Origin: JAICMB01 sp035295125
GTDB lineage: Bacteria; Acidobacteriota; Terriglobia; Bryobacterales; Bryobacteraceae
Direction of reading: 5' to 3'
Length of the DNA stretch: 64,000 bases
Assembly: GCA_035295125.1 (NCBI GenBank)
Contig: DATGJP010000077.1
Coordinates: forward strand, 1 to 64,000
A program made the translations under genes and the position numbers. The notes below the pieces were generated by a model. That model saw only the letters and a list, made by a program, of their open reading frames with translations, did no database searches and had not been told where the DNA came from. This document shows, in pieces, positions 17,948 through 26,774 of the stretch (within the stretch, counting starts at the first letter, position 1; each line of letters starts with the position of its first letter).

Positions 17948-19915
17948 ATGCAATTGAAGGGATTCTGGCTCAGAATCTCGGCGCCATTGGCTCTCTCTGT
18001 CGCCGCGCTCGTCGTGCCAAGATTAGCTCCGACCGCCCCACCTCTTCCGGTGCCGCCCGGTCTTGAGAAGATCGAGCATTTTGTGTTCATTATGCAGGAG
18101 AACCGGAGCTTTGATCATTACTTCGGAACCTATCCTGGGGCGCAGGGAATCCCCCCGGGCGTATGCCTTCCTGCGCCCAATGGTGGTCCTTGCGTAGCGC
18201 CTTACCACGATTCAAACAACACCAATCAAGGTGGCGGCCACATTTGGAAGAGCGCCATGAATGCCCTCAACGATGGCCTCATGGATGGCTATATCTCGGA
18301 AGCGATCGGCAGCAGCCCGGGAGACGTCATGGGCTGGCACGACTACCGGGAGATTCCCAACTACTGGAATTACGCGAAGCTGTATGTGCTTCAGGATCGA
18401 CTGTTCGCGTCGGTCAATTCCTATAGCCTGCCCACGCATCTCTACATGCTGGCGGCGACCAGCGGCGGGTATACGGGGGACAATCAACTCATTCCGCGTT
18501 CGTTCAATTTCCCGGAGATCACCGAACTCCTCAGCAGCGGCAAGGTGGACTGGCGCTATTACGTTGTGCACGGGAGCGCGCCGGGGAAGGAGGATGGTGT
18601 GGAGGTGGACCAGGACGAGCATACCTTCTCGTACTGGAATCCACTGCCCGCATTCCCAGCCGTCATGAGCGACCCGGAGCGATCGAGCCGCCTCACAAAC
18701 GCAGATCAGTTCTACGTCGACGCCCAACGAGGTACGCTCCCGCAGGTGAGCTGGGTCATTCCCAGCGACGCTCAGAGCGAGCACCCGACCGCCGGTGTGA
18801 GGGAAGGCATGAGTTATGTAACCGGCCTCGTGAACGCGGTGATGCAGGGTCCAAACTGGAACTCGACAGCGATCTTCATTTCATGGGACGACTGGGGCGG
18901 ATTCTACGATCACGTGGTTCCGCCCAAGGTAGATGAATTCGGCCTCGGCATCCGCGTTCCGGGACTTGTCATTAGTCCTTACGCCCGGCAGAACTATGTC
19001 GATCACAAGACCTACTCGTTTGAATCGTGGCTAAAGATCGTGGAGGAACGCTTCGGGATTTCGTCGATGACCGCCCGTGATAATTCCGCCAGCGACATGT
19101 CTGACGCGTTCGATTTCACGCAGTCGCCGCGGCCGCCGATAGTTCTGGATCCCAACGGCGCGGCATACCCACCCTCGCCGCAGCCTCAGATCCGCTCTTC
19201 AGACGCCCTGGTCACGGTCAATGCGGCCTATGGCACTTATGCCTTGGCGCCGGCTGCCCTGGCCGTCTCTTATGGATCGAACCTGGCTGGAACGGCCGTG
19301 GGCAATTCCTCGCTCCAGAATCTTACGACTCTTGCCGATGTGACCGTCACGGTTCGAGACAGCAACGGAACGGCCCGTCCCGCTCCTCTGTTCTTCGTTT
19401 CGCCCGATCAAGTGAATTACGCGATTCCATCCGGTACGGCTAGAGGACCTGCTACGGTGAGCATCGCACGTGCCGGCCAGCAGGTGGCCGCCGGAAGAGC
19501 GATGATAGGCGCGGTCGCGCCGGCGCTGTTCAATGCGAATGGCCAGGGCTTCGGTCCGGCGGCAGCCGAGCTGCTGCGCGTCGCTCCCGATGGCGCCCAA
19601 AGTTATAGCCTGACGTATCGATGCCTCGATGGTGGCCAGTGCGCACCATTGCCGATCGATATGGCGCCGGGCTCCGACCAACTGTTCCTGATCCTGTACG
19701 GGACGGGTATACGGGGACGCAGTTCGCTCGATCACGTAACCGTCGCAATCGGCAACGTGTCTGTTCCGGTGCGGTACGCGGGTCCAAACGCCTATCCTGG
19801 CCTTGACCAGGTGAATGTCTCGCTGCCGGCCTCGCTGCGCGGGCGCGGGCAGCTTGTCGTGACGGTTCAAGTCGATGGGTGCACCTCGAACATGGCCGAC
19901 CTGCTGTTCCAATAG
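17948..19915 (+). CDS. Secreted phosphoesterase (phospholipase C/AcpA family) with Solibacter-type C-terminal domain
   Basis: The 655-residue protein has a signal peptide or anchor (residues ~8-28). The family signature IEHFVFIMQENRSFDHYFGTYPG follows (metal ligands Glu-Asn), with SWDDWGGFYDHVVPP and PGLVISPYAR later, as in the alkaline phosphatase-like phospholipase C/acid phosphatase AcpA family. Residues ~417-655 form the TIGR03437-type domain typical of Solibacter secreted proteins: VNAAYGTYALAPAALAVSYG, VSPDQVNYAIPSG and LFLILYGTGIRG. It probably releases phosphate from extracellular phosphodiesters or phospholipids; whether it cuts lipids or nucleotides is unclear. Confidence 0.9.
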   Translation: MQLKGFWLRISAPLALSVAALVVPRLAPTAPPLPVPPGLEKIEHFVFIMQENRSFDHYFGTYPGAQGIPPGVCLPAPNGGPCVAPYHDSNNTNQGGGHIWKSAMNALNDGLMDGYISEAIGSSPGDVMGWHDYREIPNYWNYAKLYVLQDRLFASVNSYSLPTHLYMLAATSGGYTGDNQLIPRSFNFPEITELLSSGKVDWRYYVVHGSAPGKEDGVEVDQDEHTFSYWNPLPAFPAVMSDPERSSRLTNADQFYVDAQRGTLPQVSWVIPSDAQSEHPTAGVREGMSYVTGLVNAVMQGPNWNSTAIFISWDDWGGFYDHVVPPKVDEFGLGIRVPGLVISPYARQNYVDHKTYSFESWLKIVEERFGISSMTARDNSASDMSDAFDFTQSPRPPIVLDPNGAAYPPSPQPQIRSSDALVTVNAAYGTYALAPAALAVSYGSNLAGTAVGNSSLQNLTTLADVTVTVRDSNGTARPAPLFFVSPDQVNYAIPSGTARGPATVSIARAGQQVAAGRAMIGAVAPALFNANGQGFGPAAAELLRVAPDGAQSYSLTYRCLDGGQCAPLPIDMAPGSDQLFLILYGTGIRGRSSLDHVTVAIGNVSVPVRYAGPNAYPGLDQVNVSLPASLRGRGQLVVTVQVDGCTSNMADLLFQ

Positions 19916-19921
19916 TCCCTC

Positions 19922-19951
19922 TTGACACCGCCTGAGAATCGGGCGTAGAAT
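19922..19951 (+). promoter_or_regulatory. Sigma70-type promoter of padR-ADOP operon 1
   Basis: TTGACA (19922-19927, consensus) and TAGAAT (19946-19951) are spaced by 18 bp. It begins seven bases after the phosphoesterase stop codon and points at padR. Confidence 0.7.
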
Positions 19952-19954
19952 CTT

Positions 19955-19972
19955 CCCATCGACGTCGATGGG
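19955..19972. promoter_or_regulatory. Perfect palindrome over the padR start: probable PadR operator
   Basis: CCCATCGACGTCGATGGG is a perfect 18-bp inverted repeat with no spacer. It starts three bases behind the -10 box, covers the predicted transcription start, and includes the ATG of padR (19968-19970). Dimeric PadR repressors bind inverted repeats and often repress their own genes, so this is a strong candidate autoregulatory operator. Confidence 0.6.
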
Positions 19973-20303
19973 AGCTGCAAAGAAAGATCACCTGCTCGGC
20001 CGTATCGACCTGCTGGTCTTGCGCATACTGGCATGCGGCGAGAACATACACGGCTATGCCATCGCGGAGCGGATCGAGCAGCTTTCGGAGAACGTCTTTC
20101 AGGTTGGCGAAGGGTCACTCTATCCGGCGCTCCACCGCATGGACGAAGCCGGTTGGATACGGTCGGAATGGGCTCCTTCAGACAATAACAGGCGTGCCAG
20201 ATACTACCGGATCACTCCGGCCGGGCGGCGGCAGCTCGCGGAAGAGGAAGCCGAGTGGCTGCGCGCCGCAGAGGCCATCACGCGCGTTCTGAGGCTCGCC
20301 TGA
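19968..20303 (+). CDS. PadR-family transcriptional regulator
   Basis: The 111-residue single-domain winged-helix repressor has DLLVLRILACGENIHGYAIAERIEQLS (helices 1-2), then the signature GEGSLYPALHRMDEAGWIRSEW and the wing ARYYRITPAGRRQL. It belongs to the small acidobacterial PadR group (TIGR03433 type) found beside ADOP permeases. Its stop overlaps the permease ATG by one base (TGATG), so the two are co-translated. It probably controls its own operon through the palindrome over its start; the inducing ligand is unknown. Confidence 0.92.
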   Translation: MGAAKKDHLLGRIDLLVLRILACGENIHGYAIAERIEQLSENVFQVGEGSLYPALHRMDEAGWIRSEWAPSDNNRRARYYRITPAGRRQLAEEEAEWLRAAEAITRVLRLA

Positions 20304-22960
20304 TGTCGGGATTCCGGCGCCTGTTGAACGTCTTCCGCTCTTCGCGCCTTAGCCGGGAATTCGACGAGGAGCTCGCGTTTCACCGCGAGATGCGAATGCG
20401 CCGGGCTAAGGAACGGGGTCTCAGCACCAACGACGCAGACCTGGAGGTGAATCACCGTATGGGCAATCTGTCCGTCGCGAAAGAAGAAATGCGCGATGCG
20501 CGAGTTTCGCAATGGCTGTCCTCGGCACTTCAGGATCTGCGTCACGGCGCGGTCCTGCTTCGGAGGGACGCCGGCGTCTCCGGGCTGATCATTCTGGTGC
20601 TGGCGCTCGGAATCGGCGGAAACGCGGCAATCTTCACCCTTCTGAAGGCCGCCTTCGTTGACCCGCTTCCCTATCCTAACTCGGAGCGGCTGGTGACGAT
20701 TAACGACGGGTTCAGCACACTCGCTGTAGATGGCGTAAGCCCGACCATTCCGGAATTCCTGGATATTCGCAAACGAACCCGCCTGCTGGCGGAGATGGCT
20801 TTTCTCGATCATCGCGATTATCAACTCACTGGGGCGTCCGAGCCGGTCCGCGTCTTCGCGGCACGCGTGACGGCGTCGTTCTTTTCCGTGCTCGACACCC
20901 ATACAGCCCTGGGCCGGACCTTCTATACCGACGAGAATCAACCCGCGAAGAGCCACGTCGTGATCGTCAGCGACGCATTCTGGCGGGGACGCATGGGTTC
21001 CGATCCCGGTGTCATCGGAAAAACCCTGAGGCTGAATGACGATCCCACGGTGGTTGTCGGCGTCATGCCGCCGGGATTCTCATTTGACTACCCTGGCCTC
21101 GGAGTTCCGGAACGCGTGGAGGTCTACGTCCCCTTCCAGATGGATGACTACTACACGCTGCGGTCCGGCGAGTTTTCGAACGTCCGGCGAGTGATCACGT
21201 TGGCACGGCTCGCCCCTGGAGCAACCATTGCGGCCGCAAATGGAGAGTTGGAAAGCATCGCCAACAGCCTGTTACGCGATTATCCGGAGCTTTATCGTAC
21301 TCGCGCCGGAAAGGACATCGGTTTTACGATTGGCGCTCAATCGCTGCGTGAGTCCATTGTTGGGAAGCAGCGGCAGCTCCTGATCCTCCTGCTGAGCAGC
21401 GTGGGCCTGCTGCTGATGATTGCCTGCGCAAATACGGCGCAGCTCCTTCTGGCGCGCTCGCTCGGCCGCAGCCGGGAGGTCGCGATTCGCGTCTCTCTTG
21501 GCGCGAGCCGGCCACGCCTGATTCGCCAATTCCTGCTGGAGGGGCTGGTTCTGGCTGCTTTCGGCGGCCTGTCAGGATTGCTTCTATCAGTCTGGCTGGT
21601 TCGCCTGTTGGCCGGGCTATTCCCCGAACACAGCCCTATTTTCGACACAGCCCGTCCCGACGCGCTCGTGATCGCGTTCACGTTAGCGCTCTCTTTCTTT
21701 TCCGCCCTGTTGTTCGCGATCGTCCCAGCCGTCAAGGGCAGCGTATGGACGCCGGGTCCTGCACTGTCAGCCCGCGTTGCGATGGGACAAGGAAACCGCT
21801 GGCGTCATGTCATGATCGCGATCGAGGCTGCTCTTTCCGTGTTCCTTTTATCCGGAGCCGGGCTGCTGGTTCAGAACCTCTGGAAGCTGGTGTCGATGCC
21901 GGCAGGCTTCGACCTGAGCCATTTGTCGGTCATGCAACTGCGGCTGCCATTCCGGCGTGAGGAGGCTACCCGGCCGATTGCGAGCCTGGCTTACCGGGAG
22001 TATCTCGATAAGATCACAGCCATCCCCGGCGTAGACGCTGCCGCCGCTGTGACTGGGCTACCGCTGCGAGGCGCACCACGCACGGGCTTCCGATTCGAAG
22101 GCCAGCCCGACGATCCTGGCCTGGTTCGGAGACAGGTGGCGTCCTTTCAGATCGTCAGCCCGGATTATTTCCGTACACTCGGCATTTCGCTGATGGCGGG
22201 GCGCACGTTCCGGGATGACGACATGGTGGGACGGCCGGATGTCGTCATCGTCAACGAGGAGTTCGTTCGCCGCTTTGGAGACGGACGCGACCTGATCGGG
22301 CGCCGGATCGCTTCACGCCGGAGCACGACGATCGTCGGAGTTGTTGCAAATGTACGGATGTCAGGACGTGAAACCGCGCCGGTGCCACAGATCTACGCCT
22401 CATATCTTCAAATGTACGAACCCAACATCTACCTTGTCGTCCGATCGCGGCTGGCGCCCGATCAGCTCATCGGGCGCGTCAAGGAGGCGATCCGATCTGC
22501 GTATGCCGACCAGGCTGTCTTCCATGTCCTGACCATGGAAGAAGTCCTCTCCAATTCGCTAGCCGAGCCGCGTTTCCATGCGTTTCTCATCGGTGCGTTC
22601 GCCCTGCTCGCGCTGGCGATGGCGGCCAGCGGCATGTACAGTGTGATCTCGTGCCTGGTTTCTCAGCGCACCAGCGAAATCGCAATTCGTATCGCCCTCG
22701 GGGCGGGACTTACCGCCATCGTTCGGACCGTCGTGGGAAGGACCGGCGCGTGGCTTTTGGGAGGCTTGGGGATTGGGCTGGTCCTCGGGCTCGTTGCCAG
22801 CGGCACAGTCCGAAGGCTCTCACACACCGCCGTTTCAGGATCTCCGGAGATGTATGGCGCCGTAGTGCTGTTCTTCATCGTCGTGACGTTGATCGCATCG
22901 TACCTGCCGGTCCGGCGCGCCAGCCGTTTAGATCCCGCCATGGCATTACGGTGCGAGTAG
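20303..22960 (+). CDS. ADOP-type permease (MacB/FtsX-like, duplicated) 1
   Basis: The 885-residue membrane protein has a cytoplasmic prefix (residues ~1-75: RLLNVFRSSRLSREFDEELAFH), a first transmembrane helix at ~90-110, a MacB-like periplasmic core, and two FtsX permease domains with three helices each (around residues 360-480 and 760-885; SREVAIRVSLGASR and TSEIAIRIALGAG are the paired cytoplasmic motifs). Such acidobacterial duplicated orphan permeases form large paralogous sets without an adjacent ATPase gene, as here. The start at 20303 overlaps the padR stop; the ORF extends 48 bp further upstream but only in the padR overlap. Efflux or envelope-stress work is inferred. Confidence 0.9.
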   Translation: MSGFRRLLNVFRSSRLSREFDEELAFHREMRMRRAKERGLSTNDADLEVNHRMGNLSVAKEEMRDARVSQWLSSALQDLRHGAVLLRRDAGVSGLIILVLALGIGGNAAIFTLLKAAFVDPLPYPNSERLVTINDGFSTLAVDGVSPTIPEFLDIRKRTRLLAEMAFLDHRDYQLTGASEPVRVFAARVTASFFSVLDTHTALGRTFYTDENQPAKSHVVIVSDAFWRGRMGSDPGVIGKTLRLNDDPTVVVGVMPPGFSFDYPGLGVPERVEVYVPFQMDDYYTLRSGEFSNVRRVITLARLAPGATIAAANGELESIANSLLRDYPELYRTRAGKDIGFTIGAQSLRESIVGKQRQLLILLLSSVGLLLMIACANTAQLLLARSLGRSREVAIRVSLGASRPRLIRQFLLEGLVLAAFGGLSGLLLSVWLVRLLAGLFPEHSPIFDTARPDALVIAFTLALSFFSALLFAIVPAVKGSVWTPGPALSARVAMGQGNRWRHVMIAIEAALSVFLLSGAGLLVQNLWKLVSMPAGFDLSHLSVMQLRLPFRREEATRPIASLAYREYLDKITAIPGVDAAAAVTGLPLRGAPRTGFRFEGQPDDPGLVRRQVASFQIVSPDYFRTLGISLMAGRTFRDDDMVGRPDVVIVNEEFVRRFGDGRDLIGRRIASRRSTTIVGVVANVRMSGRETAPVPQIYASYLQMYEPNIYLVVRSRLAPDQLIGRVKEAIRSAYADQAVFHVLTMEEVLSNSLAEPRFHAFLIGAFALLALAMAASGMYSVISCLVSQRTSEIAIRIALGAGLTAIVRTVVGRTGAWLLGGLGIGLVLGLVASGTVRRLSHTAVSGSPEMYGAVVLFFIVVTLIASYLPVRRASRLDPAMALRCE

Positions 22961-22970
22961 CCGCTCTCCC

Positions 22971-25316
22971 TTATTTGAGTTCGCTCACCGACACCAGGCG
23001 CGAATCGCTCTGGAATTTGCGGTAGTGGCTGTACGTCGTCACAATCTCCATGCGGACGTTGGCCAGCGCAAGTAACTTGATTCCGTACCGGATTCGCTCA
23101 AAAGACGGCAGCCATACTGACCCGTTGATCTTGGCCAGTTCGAAGGTGACGTGAAGCCCGCCTTTGGCGGCGCGGATGAGAAACTTCGCCAGGGATACCG
23201 GCGCGATGTTGTCGGCCTCATAACGCGCCCAGTAATAGTCTTCCTTATCGATCCATAAGCGAAAGTGGAACTTGGTCAGAATCTTGTTGGCGTTGCATCG
23301 CGGTGAGACGGTCCCCAGCGGATCGGCGTCGATGATCCAAGCCGGCCGGCCTTTAAGGTTCTCAACGCCGGCCAGCCGAAACGTGAAGTCCTTGAGAAAC
23401 TCCTGATTGCAAACCGCCGCCTCGGCATCCTGTTTGCGCTCGGCCTCTTCCCGTTTGGCCTTCTCCTGCTCGGTTTCGTGCGCCCGCTTCGCAATGGCCT
23501 TCTCAAATCTCGCCTGCTCGGCCTCTGCTTTGTTCGGTGGCAGGGGCTTGCCGTTCCTGGCGACCAGGCGTTCGTACGTCTGGTCATACAAGGTCATCAC
23601 CTCCTTGGTCTGCTTCTGCGATTTGACCGGATTGCCGTCTGCATCCAAGGTTCGGGTCTCAATATCCTCGGCATAGACGTAGTCGCGGGCTGGTTCGAGG
23701 TCCAGCGTTTCGGTTTTAAGAGAGCGCCGCACGATCTCCTGGACGCCTGGATCGGATGCAGCAGGCGCTGCTGGGAGCCGTTCGGCGGAAACGGCCGACG
23801 ACGGAGCCACCGCCGCAGCGCCGACCGGATTGCGATCGATCCGGCAACCATCCGGAGAATCGAAAACCACGGTACAAGCCTCATCTGGCCGGCATCGGAA
23901 ACCTTCGGGTAACGTACATTTCTGACCCTCGGTCGGCTCAGGAAGCGCGTTACCCGGCAGCGGCTCCATCGGGGTCCGGTCGACGTGACAGCGGATGTCC
24001 GGGTCGAGCCGCGCGATGCACGCGAACCGGCCGGTGCACGCGAAATTCGGTGGCAGCGGACAGCCGGCCATCACTTCGCCGATCCCGCCCTCGATGGTCA
24101 GCTTCATGGCCTGAAAATCGAGCGTGACACTCTCTCCGCGCATCAGGAAGTCCATTCCCAAGTTGCCGGAAGCCCAGGGCTCTTTCTGAGTGAAAGCCTT
24201 CGAGAGGGCATGTACTCCGTCGGAAGCGACGTCCGAACCGCCAAGCCGCAGTCGCAATACCGGCAGTCTTCGGGCGGCGGCATCCACATTCGCGTCGCCG
24301 ATCGTCTTCGTCTCGGGCGTGCCGGTCATCACGAACGCTCCGAAATCCCTGGCGAAGGTGGGAAAAAGCAGCGTTTCATACGTGCCGGTATCTGGGAAGA
24401 GGCTGATTTTGCGACCCTGGAATTCAGCCTGGACGACCAGGTGCCCATCGACCAGGCACAGATTGGCGTCTTTGAGGCTGCGGGGCTGCGCGGGAAACCC
24501 AACCTCCAGGATGCCGTCGGAGTTCCATCGCACGGTTTCGAGCGCCAGCAGCACTGGAAGCCCAATGATTCCAGCAGCGTCGCCTGCGTCCTTGTCACGG
24601 CGAACCATGAACGAGACGTTTCGAAGCCGCATACCTCCGATGCGCACATCGCCTGCGACTGCGGTTCCGACGGCGCTCTGGTTGTTGTGGCCTCCGTAGG
24701 TTTCAATCTCAATGGATGCAGGGCGCACCGTGAGGCCAAACCGCTTCGCTTCCGCCTCGCTTAATGACGACTCGTCGGAGCCGGTGTCCAGGATGTAGTT
24801 CGCGGGTTTACCGTTAACAGTCAGCGGAACGATGATCTGGTTATCGATGGCCGCAAACGGCAGCCGCGAATACCTGCGCTCCACCACGGCCAAGTCGGGA
24901 AATGCAGCCTCGGACGCGAGTTCCGTGCTCACCTGCTCAAAGTTGTGCGCTACCGTCCGATCGATGCCTGGGGAGCGCAGCAGGTTGGACGTCTTCCGAA
25001 GCTGGTCGCGTGCGTCCTTGCGCCGTCCCAACAGAGCGTACATGCGCTGCAGCCAGAGGCTCGCTTCAAAGGCCCGCTGAGAATTCGGCTCGGATTTGAT
25101 GACGGTCCCAAGTTCGGCTGCAGCCTGCTCCGGATCGTTGAAGGCGACGGCGACGGCGCCTTTATAGAAGGCTGGAACCTTCTTCTCGATGACCGCATCA
25201 CGAAGTTGAAACCACTGGTTGGTCAGATACAGGTTATCGAGGTCCGCCGTGATGTCCGCTAAAGCAATCCCCGCGACGCAGACGATGAACAGTAAAACAC
25301 GCCGGAGGCGAAACAT
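22971..25316 (-). CDS. Multidomain retropepsin-like aspartyl protease with Cys-rich repeats
   Basis: The protein has about 781 residues. A signal peptide (residues ~1-20) is followed by a helical, TPR-like segment (~25-135). Two retropepsin-like halves follow, with DTGS near residue 178 and DTGT near 310. Both active-site Asp residues are kept, so a single-chain aspartyl protease is plausible. Residues ~430-510 hold two Cys-rich repeats of the form C-x-LP-x3-4-C...A-C...C-x-[VI]-DR. A charged coiled-coil-like stretch (EQEKAKREEAERKQDAEA) leads into a C-terminal domain resembling LolA-like/DUF proteins. A GTG at 25319 directly before the ATG is an alternative start. It is divergent from the MBOAT operon, 57 bp apart. 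Confidence 0.72.
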   Translation of the reverse strand: MFRLRRVLLFIVCVAGIALADITADLDNLYLTNQWFQLRDAVIEKKVPAFYKGAVAVAFNDPEQAAAELGTVIKSEPNSQRAFEASLWLQRMYALLGRRKDARDQLRKTSNLLRSPGIDRTVAHNFEQVSTELASEAAFPDLAVVERRYSRLPFAAIDNQIIVPLTVNGKPANYILDTGSDESSLSEAEAKRFGLTVRPASIEIETYGGHNNQSAVGTAVAGDVRIGGMRLRNVSFMVRRDKDAGDAAGIIGLPVLLALETVRWNSDGILEVGFPAQPRSLKDANLCLVDGHLVVQAEFQGRKISLFPDTGTYETLLFPTFARDFGAFVMTGTPETKTIGDANVDAAARRLPVLRLRLGGSDVASDGVHALSKAFTQKEPWASGNLGMDFLMRGESVTLDFQAMKLTIEGGIGEVMAGCPLPPNFACTGRFACIARLDPDIRCHVDRTPMEPLPGNALPEPTEGQKCTLPEGFRCRPDEACTVVFDSPDGCRIDRNPVGAAAVAPSSAVSAERLPAAPAASDPGVQEIVRRSLKTETLDLEPARDYVYAEDIETRTLDADGNPVKSQKQTKEVMTLYDQTYERLVARNGKPLPPNKAEAEQARFEKAIAKRAHETEQEKAKREEAERKQDAEAAVCNQEFLKDFTFRLAGVENLKGRPAWIIDADPLGTVSPRCNANKILTKFHFRLWIDKEDYYWARYEADNIAPVSLAKFLIRAAKGGLHVTFELAKINGSVWLPSFERIRYGIKLLALANVRMEIVTTYSHYRKFQSDSRLVSVSELK

Positions 25317-25373
25317 CACAGTAAATCATATGATACGGTTCATCAACTCGCTATACTGGAATTTCCACCCGCC
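25317..25373. promoter_or_regulatory. Shared divergent promoter region with palindrome ATCATATGAT
   Basis: These 57 bp separate the aspartyl protease gene (minus) from the MBOAT operon (plus). They contain the perfect 10-bp palindrome ATCATATGAT (25326-25335). A TATACT -10 box at 25352-25357 points to the operon, with no good -35 element. The operon transcript would then begin about ten bases before its GTG start. The palindrome is well placed to serve both directions. Confidence 0.45.
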
Positions 25374-26768
25374 GTGTCCGTAACAACGCCCGACTACTTC
25401 CTGTTCCTGGCGACCATTTTCCTCGCCTACTGGGCCACCCGGCGTTGGCGCCTGGCCAGTATCGGCGTGATCCTGTTCGCCGATTACTTCTTCTACGCAA
25501 AATGGGATCTCATATACCTGGCGATCATCCCGCTGGCCGCTACATGCGACTTCTTCATCGGCCAGGCTCTGGAGGATTTCGAGAAACCCAAAGCGCGACG
25601 GGCGCTGGTCACGACCAGCATCGTTCTGAATATCGCACTCATCGTGTCGTCGCGATACGTGCCGTTCCTCACGTCCATCGCGCCGACGCGTCACGACTGG
25701 CATTTTTCCTGGGTCCTGCCACTCGGGCTTTCGTTCTACGCCTTCCAGGCGATGACGTATACCATCGACATCTATCGCAAGCTGGCGAAGCCCTCATCCT
25801 CGTACCTGACCTACCTGGCAGCGGTGAGTTTCTTCCCGACCACGCTGGCGGGGCCGATCACCCCGGTGCATCGCCTGATTGCGGCTCTCGACAACATCCG
25901 TGTAACGCTGGGTTCTAAGGATGGCGGGCGGGCGCTGTTTCTTATCTCGATGGGTCTGGCGAAGAAGTTCCTGATAGCCGATTATCTGGCTGAGAACCTG
26001 ATTAACCGGGTATTCGACTTGCCTAAACTCTACTCCGGCGGCGAAGCGTTGCTGGCTGCATACGCGTACACGTTCCAGTTGTACTACGATTTCTCGGGCT
26101 ACACCGACATCGTGCTGGGCTCGGCGCTGCTTCTCGGAATCCAGTTGCCAGTGAACTTCAATAAGCCATACCTTTCGGCGAACGTCGCGGAATTCTGGCG
26201 TCGCTGGCACATCTCGCTGTCCAACTGGTTGCGCGACAACCTGTACTTCTCGCTGCCCGGCCAGCGCTCCAAGTGGCGCCCCTACCTGAACCTGATCGTT
26301 ACGATGGGTGTCGGCGGCCTGTGGCACGGGCCCAATTGGACGTTCCTCATCTGGGGGCTGCTGCACGGATTCGGCCTGGCCGTGGCGCGGGGTTTCGAAG
26401 CCTACCGTGGACGGCGCAAACCGTCTCCCAACCCGTGGTTCCGGACGTTGCGAATCGTGGGCACGTTCCATTTCGTGGTTTTTGCCTGGATCTTCTTCCG
26501 CGCCCCTTCGCTGCGTGGGGCCTTCGACTTCCTGGGCCAAATCGGCACCTTTAACATGTCTTTCCCGAACGTGACCTTCGCGTATCTGCTGGTTTTGGGC
26601 GTCGGTGTTGCGGCGCATTACGTTCCGGCCGGCTGGTATAAGCGGAGCGTAGACATCTTTAGTACTGCGCATCCCCTGGTACAGGGCGCGGCGATGGCTT
26701 TACTGGTTGTGGCAATCCGCTACGTCGTCGGAACAGGCGCGGCGCCGTTCATCTATAGCAAGTTCTGA
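25374..26768 (+). CDS. Membrane-bound O-acyltransferase (MBOAT, AlgI/DltB-like)
   Basis: The 464-residue protein has about ten transmembrane helices. It carries the MBOAT hallmarks: FYAFQAMTYTIDIYRK, QLYYDFSGYTDIVLG, NFNKPYLSANVAEFWRRWHISLSNWLRD and GLWHGPNWTFLIWGLLHG, with the two conserved histidines at 318 and 331. Relatives move acyl groups across the inner membrane onto periplasmic glycans or polymers (alginate, cellulose, teichoic acid). The start is GTG; the next ATG lies inside the membrane domain. It is the first gene of a five-gene run with two SGNH proteins, a carrier protein and a KASIII-like protein, so the donor is probably acyl-carrier protein. The acyl group and the acceptor are unknown. 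Confidence 0.93.
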   Translation: MSVTTPDYFLFLATIFLAYWATRRWRLASIGVILFADYFFYAKWDLIYLAIIPLAATCDFFIGQALEDFEKPKARRALVTTSIVLNIALIVSSRYVPFLTSIAPTRHDWHFSWVLPLGLSFYAFQAMTYTIDIYRKLAKPSSSYLTYLAAVSFFPTTLAGPITPVHRLIAALDNIRVTLGSKDGGRALFLISMGLAKKFLIADYLAENLINRVFDLPKLYSGGEALLAAYAYTFQLYYDFSGYTDIVLGSALLLGIQLPVNFNKPYLSANVAEFWRRWHISLSNWLRDNLYFSLPGQRSKWRPYLNLIVTMGVGGLWHGPNWTFLIWGLLHGFGLAVARGFEAYRGRRKPSPNPWFRTLRIVGTFHFVVFAWIFFRAPSLRGAFDFLGQIGTFNMSFPNVTFAYLLVLGVGVAAHYVPAGWYKRSVDIFSTAHPLVQGAAMALLVVAIRYVVGTGAAPFIYSKF

Positions 26769-26774
26769 GGATCC

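Noticed and set aside
20255..20302. Earlier start of the first ADOP permease
   Set aside because: This part lies wholly within padR; the ATG at 20303 overlaps the padR stop, the usual coupled arrangement.
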